Positions 45,267 through 54,842 are shown, numbered from the stretch's first letter. The stretch: 64,000 bases of DNA from Mesorhizobium muleiense (GCF_900099905.1 NZ_FNEE01000002.1:62001-126000), one strand, 5' to 3'. Notes: generated by a model not told the origin, from the letters alone. A program made the numbers and translations.

Positions 45267-45866
45267 ATGGCAGTCGCGAACAACAATCCCTCGACCGAGA
45301 CCATTGCTCAGAGGGCAAAGAACGAGCTGCGCGAGTACGCGCTCCTGTCCTTGTATCTATTCGTCTGCTTTGGTGCGCTCGTTCTCTACAAGGCAGCGAT
45401 CCTTGGCGAGGAGGGCATCAGCTATCTGCCATCAGGCCTGGCGGCCATCAAGGCACTGATCCTGGCGAAGTTCATAATGCTCGGGCAGATGATTCGATTG
45501 GGCGACCGGCGCGGAGGAGGAAGAATCGCCTACGTCATAGCCTACAAGGCCTTGCTCTATCTGATCCTGCTTCTCGTTCTCTCGGTCATCGAGGAAGTCG
45601 TCGTCGGTTTGATTCATGGGCGATCGGTCGCCGCCGCGCTCGCTGAGTTCGGAGGCGCCAAGCTGCCTCAGACGCTGGCGACAAGCCTGATCATGCTGCT
45701 GATATTGATCCCCTATTTGGCGTCCAGGGAACTGAATGTCGCCCTTGGCGAAGGCAGGCTCTGGACGCTGCTGCTCGAACGCCGCGACGGACCTCGGTCA
45801 GCCGATTTGGCAGCTGCCGCGAGAGAGTCAGGTCCAACGAACCCGAGCGATCACCCTTACCAGTGA
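45267..45866 (+). CDS. Small polytopic membrane protein
   Basis: A 199-residue protein with about four helices: YALLSLYLFVCFGALVLYKAA, AAIKALILAKFIMLGQ, AYKALLYLILLLVLSVIEE and LATSLIMLLILIPYLA. No family recognised. ATG 45267 is chosen; a longer opening from 45204 adds a basic stretch with no site. It lies between the sulfatase and the HAD gene with short gaps on either side, so probably cotranscribed. Confidence 0.65.
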   Translation: MAVANNNPSTETIAQRAKNELREYALLSLYLFVCFGALVLYKAAILGEEGISYLPSGLAAIKALILAKFIMLGQMIRLGDRRGGGRIAYVIAYKALLYLILLLVLSVIEEVVVGLIHGRSVAAALAEFGGAKLPQTLATSLIMLLILIPYLASRELNVALGEGRLWTLLLERRDGPRSADLAAAARESGPTNPSDHPYQ

Positions 45867-45922
45867 TCGCTTTTTGATGATGGCGCTCCTGATGGGCGCT
45901 GACCTACAGGAGACATCAAGCC

Positions 45923-46930
45923 ATGACCAATCTTGCTTGCGCCGCGAAGCGCTACCTGGTGTCCATCCTCCTGTTGCTGGGGGCCGCTGCCTCTGCCACT
46001 GCGCAGGGCGCCGATCAGTTACCTTCCTGGAACGATGTCCAGGCCAAGCAGGCGATCGTCGCCTTCGTCGAACGTGTAACTGCGGAAGGCGCGGCAGACT
46101 TCGTGCCCGAAGCAGAGCGCGTCGCCGTCTTCGACAATGACGGCACGCTGTGGGGCGAGCAGCCGCTGTACTTCCAGCTCCTGTTCGCACTCGATCGGGT
46201 CAAGGCAATGGCCCCGCAGCATCCGGAGTGGAAGGACAAGGAGCCCTTTGCCTCGTTGCTCAAGGGCGACGTGAAAGCTGCACTCTCAGGCGGCGAGCCG
46301 GCGATCGTGGAGATCGTCATGACCACGCACTCCGGTATGACAACAGTGGAATTCGACCAGATCGTTCGCGAATGGATTACCACCGCCAAACACCCAAAGA
46401 GCGGCCGGCTCTACACCGAGATGGTCTACCAGCCGATGCTGGAGCTGTTCGCGTATCTTCGCGCCAACGGTTTCAAGACTTTCATCGTCTCCGGCGGCGG
46501 CATCGATTTCATGCGTCCCTGGACGGAGAAGGTCTACGGCATACCGCCCGAACAGGTCGTCGGCAGCAGTGGCAAGACCAAGTTCGAGATGCGCGACGGA
46601 ACGCCGGTGCTCATGCGGTTGCCGGAAATCAACTTCATTGACGACAAGGCGGGCAAGCCTGTTGGCATCCACCAGCACATCGGTCGCCGGCCAATCGCGG
46701 CGTTTGGCAATTCGGACGGCGACCTGCAGATGCTGCAATGGACATGCTCGGGACCTGGCCCGCACTTTTGCCTTTACGTGCACCACACCGACGCGGAGCG
46801 CGAATGGGCCTACGACCGCCAGTCGCACATCGGCCGCCTCGACAAGGGCCTCGACGCTGCAGCCGATTCTGGTTGGACGGTTGTCGATATGAAGAAGGAT
46901 TGGAACCGGGTGTTCGCCTTCGAGAAGTAA
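45923..46930 (+). CDS. Exported HAD-superfamily phosphatase
   Basis: A 335-residue protein with a signal peptide (ending ATAQG). HAD motif I is VAVFDNDGTLW with Asp71 nucleophile and Asp73; motif II FIVSGGG; motif III Lys in SSGKTKFE; motif IV FGNSDGDLQM. It resembles phosphoserine-phosphatase-like HADs but acts outside the cytoplasm. AGGAG lies ten bases before ATG 45923. It is followed 17 bp later by the sulfatase-activating enzyme gene. Substrate unknown, a phosphate ester. Confidence 0.87.
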   Translation: MTNLACAAKRYLVSILLLLGAAASATAQGADQLPSWNDVQAKQAIVAFVERVTAEGAADFVPEAERVAVFDNDGTLWGEQPLYFQLLFALDRVKAMAPQHPEWKDKEPFASLLKGDVKAALSGGEPAIVEIVMTTHSGMTTVEFDQIVREWITTAKHPKSGRLYTEMVYQPMLELFAYLRANGFKTFIVSGGGIDFMRPWTEKVYGIPPEQVVGSSGKTKFEMRDGTPVLMRLPEINFIDDKAGKPVGIHQHIGRRPIAAFGNSDGDLQMLQWTCSGPGPHFCLYVHHTDAEREWAYDRQSHIGRLDKGLDAAADSGWTVVDMKKDWNRVFAFEK

Positions 46931-46947
46931 GGATTCGGAGCAAGACG

Positions 46948-47916
46948 ATGCGTCAAGTTGTGGAACGCCAGGCTCAATCTACACAGGTGGAAGAGCCATT
47001 CCTGAACATGGTCTGGATTCCCGGCGGTACATTCCTCATGGGATCGAACAAGCACTATCCCGAGGAGGCGCCGGCGCATAGGGTGACAGTGGGCGGCTTC
47101 TGGATGGACGCCTGCACCGTCACCAACCGCGAGTTTGCTCGGTTCGTCGATGCAACTGGTTACGTCACCTCGGCCGAACGTCCGGTAAATCCCGACGATT
47201 ATCCCGGAGCGAAGCCGGACATGCTGGCGCCGTCGTCGGTGGTGTTCAGCAAGGCCAAACAGCGTGTCGATCTTCGCGATCACTACAATTGGTGGGTCTA
47301 CGTGCGCGGCGCCAATTGGCGCCATCCGCGCGGGCCGGCGAGTTCGATCAAGCGGCTGGCCGACCATCCGGTCGTGCATGTGAACTTTGAGGATGCCGAA
47401 GCCTACGCATCGTGGGCGGGCAAGGAATTGCCCACCGAGGCCGAGTGGGAATTCGCGGCGCGGGGCGGGCTCGACGCGGCCGAATTTGTCTGGGGCGATG
47501 AAATGGCACCCGATGGCCGACACATGGCCAATACCTGGCAAGGTGAGTTCCCATGGCAGAATCTCTGCGAGGACGGCTACGAGGGGACGTCACCCGTCGC
47601 CTCCTTTGCCGCCAATGGCTACGGCCTCTACGACATGGCTGGCAATGTCTGGCAGTGGACCACGGACTGGTACCAGGAACACGGCAAGATCGACAGCCCG
47701 TGCTGCACGGTTGACAACCCCCGCGGTGCCAAACGGGACGACAGCCTCGATCCACGGCAGCCGCAGATCAGAATCCCGCGCAAGGTGATGAAAGGCGGAT
47801 CGCATCTTTGCGCGCCCAACTATTGCCGGCGCTACCGCCCGGCCGCGCGGATGGCGCAGCCCGTCGACACGTCGACGTGCCATTTAGGTTTCCGCTGCAT
47901 TGCACGCAGAACGTGA
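46948..47916 (+). CDS. Formylglycine-generating enzyme (SUMF1/FGE family)
   Basis: A 322-residue cytoplasmic oxidase that turns the active-site Cys of sulfatases into formylglycine with O2 and copper. N-terminal FGE fold: MVWIPGGTFLMGSNKHYPEE, VTNREFARFVDATGY, LPTEAEWEFAARGG, GLYDMAGNVWQWTTD. The catalytic Cys pair is intact at 288 and 293 in GGSHLCAPNYCRRYRPAAR. ATG 46948 is chosen since the longer frame overlaps the HAD gene. No signal, fitting modification before Tat export. The partner is most likely the sulfatase at 43557. Confidence 0.93.
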   Translation: MRQVVERQAQSTQVEEPFLNMVWIPGGTFLMGSNKHYPEEAPAHRVTVGGFWMDACTVTNREFARFVDATGYVTSAERPVNPDDYPGAKPDMLAPSSVVFSKAKQRVDLRDHYNWWVYVRGANWRHPRGPASSIKRLADHPVVHVNFEDAEAYASWAGKELPTEAEWEFAARGGLDAAEFVWGDEMAPDGRHMANTWQGEFPWQNLCEDGYEGTSPVASFAANGYGLYDMAGNVWQWTTDWYQEHGKIDSPCCTVDNPRGAKRDDSLDPRQPQIRIPRKVMKGGSHLCAPNYCRRYRPAARMAQPVDTSTCHLGFRCIARRT

Positions 47917-47982
47917 CGAACACTGCCAAAAACGCCCGGCGCAAAGCCTGCCGGAACAGAGACAGACAGGGAGGATCGAAGC

Positions 47983-49341
47983 ATGACGGGCAATGATATG
48001 TTGAAGGTCGGCGCGGCGGCGCTGGCGCTGCTGCTTGCCGGGCCTGGCTCGGCGCATCCTGCCGTTGCACAAGAACAGGTCGCGGCGGCTGACGCTTCGG
48101 GTGATGCGACGACTTCGCCGGAGCCGCTGAGCGCCGACGAGATGGAGGTCCTGGTTGCGCGCATTGCGCTCTATCCGGACGAACTGATCGCGGTGATCAC
48201 GGCCGCAGCGCTCTATCCGCTAGAGATCGTCGAGGCGGCGCGCTTTCTCGAGCGGTACGAGAAGGACAAGAGCCTGAAGCCCAAGGAGAGCTGGGACGGC
48301 TCGGTAGTGTCGCTGCTCAACTATCCGGACATCGTCAAGATGATGAGCGACGACCTCGAATGGACGCAGACGCTCGGCGACGCCATTGCCTACCAGCAGA
48401 AGGACGTGCTGGTTGCCATCCAGCAGCTGCGAGACGAGGCGGTCGCCAAGGGCGTGATCAAGACCGACGACAAGATCCAGGTGGTCAAGGAGAACGACAA
48501 TTTTGTCATCAAGTCGGCGAGCTCCGAAGTGATCTACGTCCCGCAATATCCGCCGCAGATGTTTTATGAGCCGGGTTACGTGTGGGAACCGATCCGCTAT
48601 TATCCCGATCCTTACCCCTATTACTGGTATCCGGGAGCGACCTTTTTCGCCGGGGCGGTGACCGGCGCCATCTGGGCCGCCGCCGTCGACTGGAACGACT
48701 GGGGCGTATGGGGCGGCCGCTGGAACGGCAACGACATCAACATCGATTGCAACAATTGCTTCAACAACCGCGACTTCAACGGCAAGATCAACTTGAACGA
48801 CGTCGACTGGAAGAACATCGATCGCAGCAAGATCAACATCGACCGCAACCAGTTCAACAAGTTCGACCGGAACAACATCAAGAACCGGATCGAGAAGAAT
48901 GGCGACAACGCCATCCGCGACCGCGCCCGCGACATCAAGAAGAACGACAAGCTCGCCAACAGGGTGCCGGGCAAGACGGCTGCAACGAGAGACATCCGCA
49001 AGAGCACGCTCGACGGGCTGAAGGGCCAAGGCGGTCAGGCGGCAAACAGGCCGGGCAATCGGCCGAACGTCAACCGTCCAGAAGCCAGGCCCGCCGTCGC
49101 CGACCGCCCCACCGCCAACCGCCAAACCGCCAAACCGGCAAAGATCAACCGCCCGGCCGGCAAGCCGAAACCGGCGGCAAGGGTCGACAATCGGCCGAAG
49201 AAACCGTCGGGGCTTGGCAACGTCGATCGCGGCAAGGTGACCAAGGTCAGCTCCAACCGCGGCCATCAATCCATGGGTGGCGGCAGCCGTGGTGGCGGCC
49301 ACAAGCAGATCAAGCGCAGCGGCGGCGGACGCCGGCGTTAA
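47983..49341 (+). CDS. DUF3300 exported protein
   Basis: A 452-residue protein with a signal peptide (ending AVAQE). DUF3300 covers about residues 45-240: ARIALYPDELIAVITAAALYPLEIVEAARFLE is the hallmark (shown up to 20 residues here: LYPDELIAVITAAALYPLEI), then ASSEVIYVPQYPPQMFYEPG. The C-terminal 200 residues are low complexity: Asn/Asp-rich (INIDCNNCFNNRDFNG), then Pro/Arg/Lys, ending GGGRRR. GGGAGG precedes ATG 47983. Function unknown; it is followed 21 bp later by DUF2950, a recurrent pair. Confidence 0.9.
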   Translation: MTGNDMLKVGAAALALLLAGPGSAHPAVAQEQVAAADASGDATTSPEPLSADEMEVLVARIALYPDELIAVITAAALYPLEIVEAARFLERYEKDKSLKPKESWDGSVVSLLNYPDIVKMMSDDLEWTQTLGDAIAYQQKDVLVAIQQLRDEAVAKGVIKTDDKIQVVKENDNFVIKSASSEVIYVPQYPPQMFYEPGYVWEPIRYYPDPYPYYWYPGATFFAGAVTGAIWAAAVDWNDWGVWGGRWNGNDINIDCNNCFNNRDFNGKINLNDVDWKNIDRSKINIDRNQFNKFDRNNIKNRIEKNGDNAIRDRARDIKKNDKLANRVPGKTAATRDIRKSTLDGLKGQGGQAANRPGNRPNVNRPEARPAVADRPTANRQTAKPAKINRPAGKPKPAARVDNRPKKPSGLGNVDRGKVTKVSSNRGHQSMGGGSRGGGHKQIKRSGGGRRR

Positions 49342-49362
49342 CGGAACGGGGAGGACAGGACC

Positions 49363-50349
49363 ATGACACTGATGTTCAGCACCACCCGTCACACGGGACT
49401 TTTGCATACGATCCTTCTCCACTCTGTCTGCGCCGTGGCGCTTGCAGTGGGCATCGCTGTCTCGCAGCCAGCCGCCGCACAGGATGCGTCGGAGGCGCCG
49501 GAGATCACCGCCTTCGTGGCCGCTGCCGAGCCGCCCGTCTTCGACACGCCGGAAGCGGCTGTCGAGGCGTTCAAGAAGGCCCTGAACGACGCCGGCAACG
49601 GTGCGGTTGCGGCCCTTCTCGGCCTCGATGCGAAAAAGCTGAAAGCTGACGAGAACGCGGAGGAGACACTGGCGGCGATCAAGGAGGGTGTGGCCAAGCA
49701 GCTTGTCCTCGATGGCGAGGGCGACCGCCGCACGCTGCAGATCGGCGACAAGCTGTGGCCGCTGCCGTTTCCGCTCGTCAAGGGCGAGGACGGCAAGTGG
49801 GCTTTCGACACCTATGCCGGGCTCGAAGAGATCGTGAACCGGTATGTCGGCGAAAACGAGCTCACCGCGATCGAGACGATGCGCGCCTATGTCGATGCGC
49901 AAGAGGACTATGCGTCGCAGGACCGCGACGAGGATGGCGTGGAGGAGTTCGCGCAGAAACTGATCAGCTCGGAAGGCGCGACCGACGGGCTCTACTGGCC
50001 GACCGACGACATCAACGGTGAGAGCCCGGCTGACGGCAACATCGATCAGGCCGAACTAGAGGACGCGGCCAAGGGCGAAGGCTATTTCGGCTACAAGTAC
50101 AAGATCCTGACCGGCCAGGGCGACCAGATCGCCGGCGGCGCCTATGACTACGTCATCAACGGCAACATGATCGCCGGCTTTGGCCTCATCGCTTGGCCGG
50201 CCAAATATGGCGAGACGGGCGCAAAAACCTTCGCCGTCAACCAGCACGGCGTCGTCTACGAGGCGGATCTCGGGCCAGCCACCGAGCAGATCGTCAAATA
50301 CATCGACCGCTTCAATCCGGACGATACGTGGCAGGTCGTGGGCGACTGA
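49363..50349 (+). CDS. DUF2950 exported protein
   Basis: A 328-residue protein with a signal peptide (ending AAAQD). The DUF2950 region starts FDTPEAAVEAFKKALNDAG, and runs to GFGLIAWPAKYGETGAKTF and FNPDDTWQVVGD at the end. A YASQDRDEDGVEEFAQKLIS segment is typical. Function unknown. GGGGAGGA precedes ATG 49363. Pairing with DUF3300 is common in proteobacteria, so the two may form one envelope complex; that is inference. Confidence 0.9.
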   Translation: MTLMFSTTRHTGLLHTILLHSVCAVALAVGIAVSQPAAAQDASEAPEITAFVAAAEPPVFDTPEAAVEAFKKALNDAGNGAVAALLGLDAKKLKADENAEETLAAIKEGVAKQLVLDGEGDRRTLQIGDKLWPLPFPLVKGEDGKWAFDTYAGLEEIVNRYVGENELTAIETMRAYVDAQEDYASQDRDEDGVEEFAQKLISSEGATDGLYWPTDDINGESPADGNIDQAELEDAAKGEGYFGYKYKILTGQGDQIAGGAYDYVINGNMIAGFGLIAWPAKYGETGAKTFAVNQHGVVYEADLGPATEQIVKYIDRFNPDDTWQVVGD

Positions 50350-50566
50350 GAGAAATGGATCAAAAGCCGGGTTATTTTCGAGTCGATCGGCAAAACCCTG
50401 CGCTGTGGCAGAAGAGGTGGTATGGAATTGAGCTTCGCATTCATGGCCAAGCCCGGCCACCAGTCCGTCGTCAGGCTTGCCCAGCAGAAAGCCGCCCAGA
50501 CCGCACAGGGTGGCGAACAGGAAGCGGCGATCATCAGGCAGCGCCTGATATTTTGGAGTGATGGCA

Positions 50567-51082
50567 ATGTCCGAAGCGATGCATCCCCTAGCACCCCATC
50601 ATCTGCCGGGCTTTATTGTGGCTCCGGGAGAGACCGATGTTCTCTTCACCGGAACGGTAATATTCATCATCGCACTGCTCATGATGCTTGGCAGCCTGTA
50701 TTTCTGGCTCCATTCGCTGCCTGAGCGCATCGCGCATGGGGCCAGCCAGGTCCAGTTTCAGTTGGTGGCGGTTCTGGCGTTGCTCGCGCTGTTCACTCAC
50801 ATCAATGTGTTCTGGGTTGCGGCATTGCTGCTTGCGATCGTTCCCATTCCCGACTTCTGGACGCCGTTGTCCACCATGGCTGAATCGCTTTCCAGGATGG
50901 CCGCCGACAGGCGCCAGGCGCCCGCACCTGCAGCATCTGCGCCGGAAGCAATTGCTGCGGGATCGCCGCTGTCGGTGAACGACGCGCCATTTTCCCAGGT
51001 GCGGGTTGTGGAGCTCGAGGCTCCATCCACGCCGCCCGACGACCAACACCGTGTTCCAGCAAACGAGGAGCGCCGGCCATGA
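50567..51082 (+). CDS. Small inner-membrane protein, partner of HlyD-type adaptor
   Basis: A 171-residue protein with two or three helices (FTGTVIFIIALLMMLGSLYFWL, QFQLVAVLALLALFTHINVF, VAALLLAIVPIPDFW) and a Pro/Ala-rich cytoplasmic tail. GGAG is eight bases before ATG 50567, better than two earlier ATG/GTG codons. It is coupled by ATGA to the adaptor, an arrangement like the yibI-yibH pair, though I do not see the DUF3302 sequence itself. Confidence 0.65.
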   Translation: MSEAMHPLAPHHLPGFIVAPGETDVLFTGTVIFIIALLMMLGSLYFWLHSLPERIAHGASQVQFQLVAVLALLALFTHINVFWVAALLLAIVPIPDFWTPLSTMAESLSRMAADRRQAPAPAASAPEAIAAGSPLSVNDAPFSQVRVVELEAPSTPPDDQHRVPANEERRP

Positions 51083-52311
51083 TCGAGTTACTGCTATGCT
51101 CAGTCGTGACGATCCTGCCCGATTTTCTCGTCCGGCGTTTTGTCCAGGGAAAGAGGATCGGACGTGAGATCACGCTCTATTCGGTGTGGTATGAACTCCG
51201 TTATGGCATAACCGCCTGCCTGGGACTCACCATCGTGCTGCTGACGCTGATCCTTTATTACCATCCATCGACAACCAGCGCCGTTTCTTTCTTTCGCACG
51301 GTGCCCATTCTTCCCGAAGGCTCCGGCCGCGTTGAAGAGGTCTATGTGGGTCTCGGGGAAAAGGTGAAATCGGGACAGCAGCTCTTCAAGCTCGACAGTT
51401 CGACCCAGAAAGCCGCGCTTGAAACTGCGCGGCTGCGTGTGTCGGAGATAGATGCGGCGCTGGAGTTGGCGAAGACCGAGTTGGTGACGGCCGATGCCCG
51501 GATCCAGGAAGCGCGGAGCGCCTATCAGCAGGCCGTGGACGAACTCGCGACCAGAACCGAACTTCAGAGGCGAAACTCCGGTACGGTTGCGCAACGGGAG
51601 ATCGAGAAACTTCAGAATATCGTCGATGGTCGCCTGGCCGCGGTGTCTGCCGTCCTGGCCAGCAAGCAGTCCGTCGAAGCCCAGATCGCTTCGGTACTGC
51701 CGGCGCAGAAAGCCAGCGCCGAGGCAGCACTTGCCCAGGCGCAGGTCGAACTGGACAAGACGGTCGTCTATGCGGGAGTGGACGGAACGCTCGAGCAGTT
51801 CACGCTGCGCAAGGGAGATATAGTCAATCCTATCATGCGGCCCGCGGGAGTGCTGGTTCCCGCGGAGGCAGGCAGGCGGGCGCTTGTGGCGGGCTTCGGC
51901 CAGTTGGAGGCGCAGGTCATGAAGGTAGGCATGGTTGCCGAGGCCACCTGCATCTCCATGCCGATGACCATCATCCCGATGGTTGTGACCGAGGTGCAGG
52001 ATCTTATCGCAACCGGCCAGGTGCGCGCGTCGGATCAACTGATCGACGCTCAGCAAGTGATCAGGCCCGGGACGATCACCGTCTTTCTGGAACCGCTTTT
52101 CCAGGGTGGGTTCGAAGGCGTTCCGCCGGGAAGCAGCTGTATTGCCAATGCGTATACCAACAATCACGACCGGCTGTCCGAAGAAGGACTGAGCACCTCG
52201 AAATGGCTGTTTTTCCACGTCATAGACACGGTCGGGGTCGTGCACGCCGTCATCCTTCGAATTCAGGCGCTGCTCCTTCCGGTACAGACGCTTGTCCTCT
52301 CCGGGCACTGA
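51079..52311 (+). CDS. HlyD-family membrane-fusion protein
   Basis: A 410-residue periplasmic adaptor. One anchor helix (LTIVLLTLILYY, about residues 50-65) is followed by a biotinyl-lipoyl half (ILPEGSGRVEEVYVGLGEKV), a long alpha hairpin (about 110-230) and the second half (VDGTLEQFTLRKGDIV). Such proteins bridge inner-membrane pumps to the outer membrane; no pump or TolC gene is adjacent. Layout resembles YibH/EmrA-type proteins. Stop at 52311 lies next to the gltS relic on the other strand. Confidence 0.85.
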   Translation: MIELLLCSVVTILPDFLVRRFVQGKRIGREITLYSVWYELRYGITACLGLTIVLLTLILYYHPSTTSAVSFFRTVPILPEGSGRVEEVYVGLGEKVKSGQQLFKLDSSTQKAALETARLRVSEIDAALELAKTELVTADARIQEARSAYQQAVDELATRTELQRRNSGTVAQREIEKLQNIVDGRLAAVSAVLASKQSVEAQIASVLPAQKASAEAALAQAQVELDKTVVYAGVDGTLEQFTLRKGDIVNPIMRPAGVLVPAEAGRRALVAGFGQLEAQVMKVGMVAEATCISMPMTIIPMVVTEVQDLIATGQVRASDQLIDAQQVIRPGTITVFLEPLFQGGFEGVPPGSSCIANAYTNNHDRLSEEGLSTSKWLFFHVIDTVGVVHAVILRIQALLLPVQTLVLSGH

Positions 52312-52315
52312 GAAC

Positions 52316-52492
52316 CACGTCGGCAGCGGCCTGCCGACCCTTGCGAGATCGCCGACGTGGGCGTTGAGGCCGATCACGGTGAAGAAGTAGACGAGCAGGA
52401 TGTCGCGCGCCGTCAGGTCGAAATCGACCTTGATACCGGAGAAGAGATAGACCAGCCCGATCGCACCGCGAACTTGGCCTTCGCCAGCCGCG
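52316..52492 (-). pseudogene. gltS (sodium/glutamate symporter) fragment
   Basis: A stop-free minus-strand stretch encodes VRGAIGLVYLFSGIKVDFDL, TARDILLVYFFTVIGLNAHV and GDLARVGRPLP. This matches an internal part of GltS carriers (GIK ... RD .. L..FF.TIGL.A). No start or end remains: one side abuts the HlyD gene, the other the hydrolase gene. It probably marks a deletion or insertion junction at the island edge. Confidence 0.6.
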
Positions 52493-52497
52493 CCCCT

Positions 52498-54146
52498 TCA
52501 CCGCCGTCGCGAAAATTCCAGCTTCAGCCGGTTGATCTGCTCCGCGGTCCATCCCCGAACATCAGTCACTTCGATCCAGGCATCGATGTAATGCTCCGGC
52601 GCATAGACATGCCCGTAGCCCATCGGGGCCGTTGTGGCCATCGCCATGTCGACGGTGAGCTGGAGAAGCGTCACGACCGGATACCATTTGAGCTCGGGAG
52701 ACACGTCGGAACCGCGCGGCCCCGCCATCCATTCCGGCTGTCGGTACAGGGACCGGTAGTCGAAGAACGTCACCGGGTCGCTCGCATATTGAAGATAGAC
52801 GATCCGCATCGGTCCCCAATGTGCGTCCGGGATCGCCAGGCCGTTCTCCTGGCTCGTGAACCGCACATACGACCCGTCCCTGAAGCGTGGCAGCCAGGCT
52901 GGCGATCCTCGCTCGCGGTCGTCGGTGACGGAACGCCAGATCCTGCTCGGAAATGGCGGGCCGCTCCAAAGTCCCCTGATACGGGTCGCCGATCACTTCG
53001 AACAACTCGGCGGATTGCTTGGAGCTCAAGGCGCCAAGGCTCAGCCCATGCAAATAGAGCCTGGGGCGACTTTCCTTCGGGAGCTTGGCCCAATGGCTGT
53101 AGATTTCCGCAAAAAAGGTTACGAGCGGCCTCGGCGCCATAGCCGGGCTCGACCAGGAGAGACAGCCAGCTTGTGAGATACGGATACTGCATGGCGACGC
53201 TCGCGACGTCGCCGCCGTGGAGATATTCGACGGTGTCCATTGCAGCAGGGTCTATCCAACCGGTGCCTGTCGGCATCACCACGATCAGCACCGAGCGATC
53301 GAATCCGCCGACGCGCTTGAGCTCCTCGAGGGCGAGCTTTGCGCGCTCCTCGGCCGTCTCCGCAGACCGCAATCCGACATAGACGCGGATCGGCTCACGC
53401 GCATCCATGCCCAGGAACGAGCTTAAATCCTTGCTCGTCGGCCCGGTCGCGATGAACTCCCGTCCCGCCCTTCCTAGCTCATCCCACTCGATCAGCGAGG
53501 TATCGCTTCCGGTCTTGCTGGGGTCGGCAGGCTGTTGGGTCTCGGGCTCGATCAGCTCATCGAATGCCTGGAAGGACGAATCCGCGGCATGGAGCGCAAC
53601 CCTGAAGAAAACGCCGTTGACCACTGTCCAGAATAACGCAGCCGCAGCGGCAATGCCGATCACGTATGACACGCGTTTCGGCACGATCCGGCCAAGCATT
53701 CGCGAGGTGAACAGGAACGTGACCTGAAACAATCGCGCCAAGAGGATCAAGAGCACGAAGGTCAGCAACGCGATCAGACCGATCTTCAGGGGGTGCGCAG
53801 TGTCTACCGGCTCGAGCCTCATGAGCTGCCGGATCGAATTTTGCCATTCCGAAGCCTGGCAGAGAAACGCGACGGCAACCAGAATGCAGGTGGCCGCAGC
53901 GACGAGTTTGATGGCCTGCAAGATGCGGCCGGTGGGCTTGGGCAACTCCAGATAGTCGGCCAGCCAGCGCCCGAACACGCCAAGCCCATATCCGGCCGCG
54001 AAAGAGCATCCGGATAGAACGCCTTGCGTCACAAACGTGCGTGGAAGCAGGGTAGGGGTGAGCGAGGCCGCAAAGAAGAGTGTTCCGATCAGCAGGCCAG
54101 CGGCTGAGAAGGAACGCCAGAACCTGAAGATCCAGAATAGCCTCAT
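52498..54146 (-). pseudogene. Membrane alpha/beta-hydrolase (Abhydrolase_9 type), two frameshifts
   Basis: Three frames join into one family protein of about 548 residues. Frame one (from ATG 54146, MRLFWIFRFWRSF) has five or six helices then VMPTGTGWIDPAAMDTVEYL. It shifts at an A6 run (53112-53117), continuing AEIYSHWAKLPKESRPRLYL with nucleophile GLSLG. It shifts again at a G4 run near 52977, continuing GPPFPSRIWRSVTDDRERG to FSRRR. Removing one base at each run restores the whole protein. Either recent decay or two homopolymer errors. Confidence 0.75.
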
Positions 54147-54796
54147 TGGAGCAGCCACGTGCGATCGCTGGAGTGCTTCGAGGCAGCTTGCCGTGCAAGA
54201 TACGTCGGCGCAACCCGCTTGCGCGGGCGACGCCACGAACTCGATACCAATCTGGAGCAGTCTTTGTTCTGGAGCAGTCTTTCCAAACTTTAGGGGTGCG
54301 GTCGCTCGCCGTTCACCGCGCGTGTCAAAGGAGACTGAGCAGCGCGGCACGATGGCCGAGCTTCATCGTTTGTGGAGGTTAGAAACGGAGTTTGGCCACA
54401 ACTCACAAAGCGCAAGGATAATAACCACCGAGTTTCGCCAAAGCCAGCCTATTCGCCGCCGACCGTATAGCTGGGGCGGGGCGAAAGAACATCGCCAGCT
54501 TCAAGCTTGCCGCTATCCGTCCGGCCCGGTTGTGGCCCGGAATGCGCTCCGCGATAACCGCTCAGGGTCAGAGGTTCACCATTGGCAAAGTTGAGACTTC
54601 TGCGGCCGGAGAGCGCGTCGGAAAAGAAAGTGTCCCGTGAAGCGTATCCTTCGGCGCCCGGCCAACTGCGGACTGTGACGAATGCCGGGGTGACACCCAA
54701 CACAGTTTATGACGCAGTAGAACTAATTTAGAGCATCCCTCGAAAAAGAAGTCACCGGTTTTTCGAACAAAGCGATGCGCAAACAAGAAGTTACAA
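54147..54796. other. Gene-poor stretch
   Basis: No supported gene in 650 bp. A minus-strand frame of 84 codons at 54449-54703 has no recognisable features and no clear ribosome site. Confidence 0.45.
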
Positions 54797-54828
54797 CGGT
54801 GCGCTTGATCGCTTTTTCACGCGCACCG
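54797..54828. repeat. Inverted repeat after the GH16 gene
   Basis: Perfect 8-bp arms CGGTGCGC/GCGCACCG with a 16-nt loop that includes T5. It lies 14 bp past the GH16 stop and could end that transcript, although a T tract after the stem is lacking. Confidence 0.55.
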
Positions 54829-54842
54829 CTGTAGGTGTCGGA

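Noticed and set aside
48220..49902. 560-codon minus-strand frame opposite DUF3300 and DUF2950
   Set aside because: It covers two clear plus-strand genes and is made of Val/Asp/Leu runs typical of an antisense reading in high-GC DNA.
50350..50566. Possible gene fragment between DUF2950 and the small membrane protein
   Set aside because: Both strands give short hydrophobic or Gln-rich pieces, but I could not match them to a family.
54449..54703. 84-codon minus-strand frame between the hydrolase and GH16 genes
   Set aside because: No family, weak start context and Ser/Gly/Arg-rich composition; not enough to call a gene.
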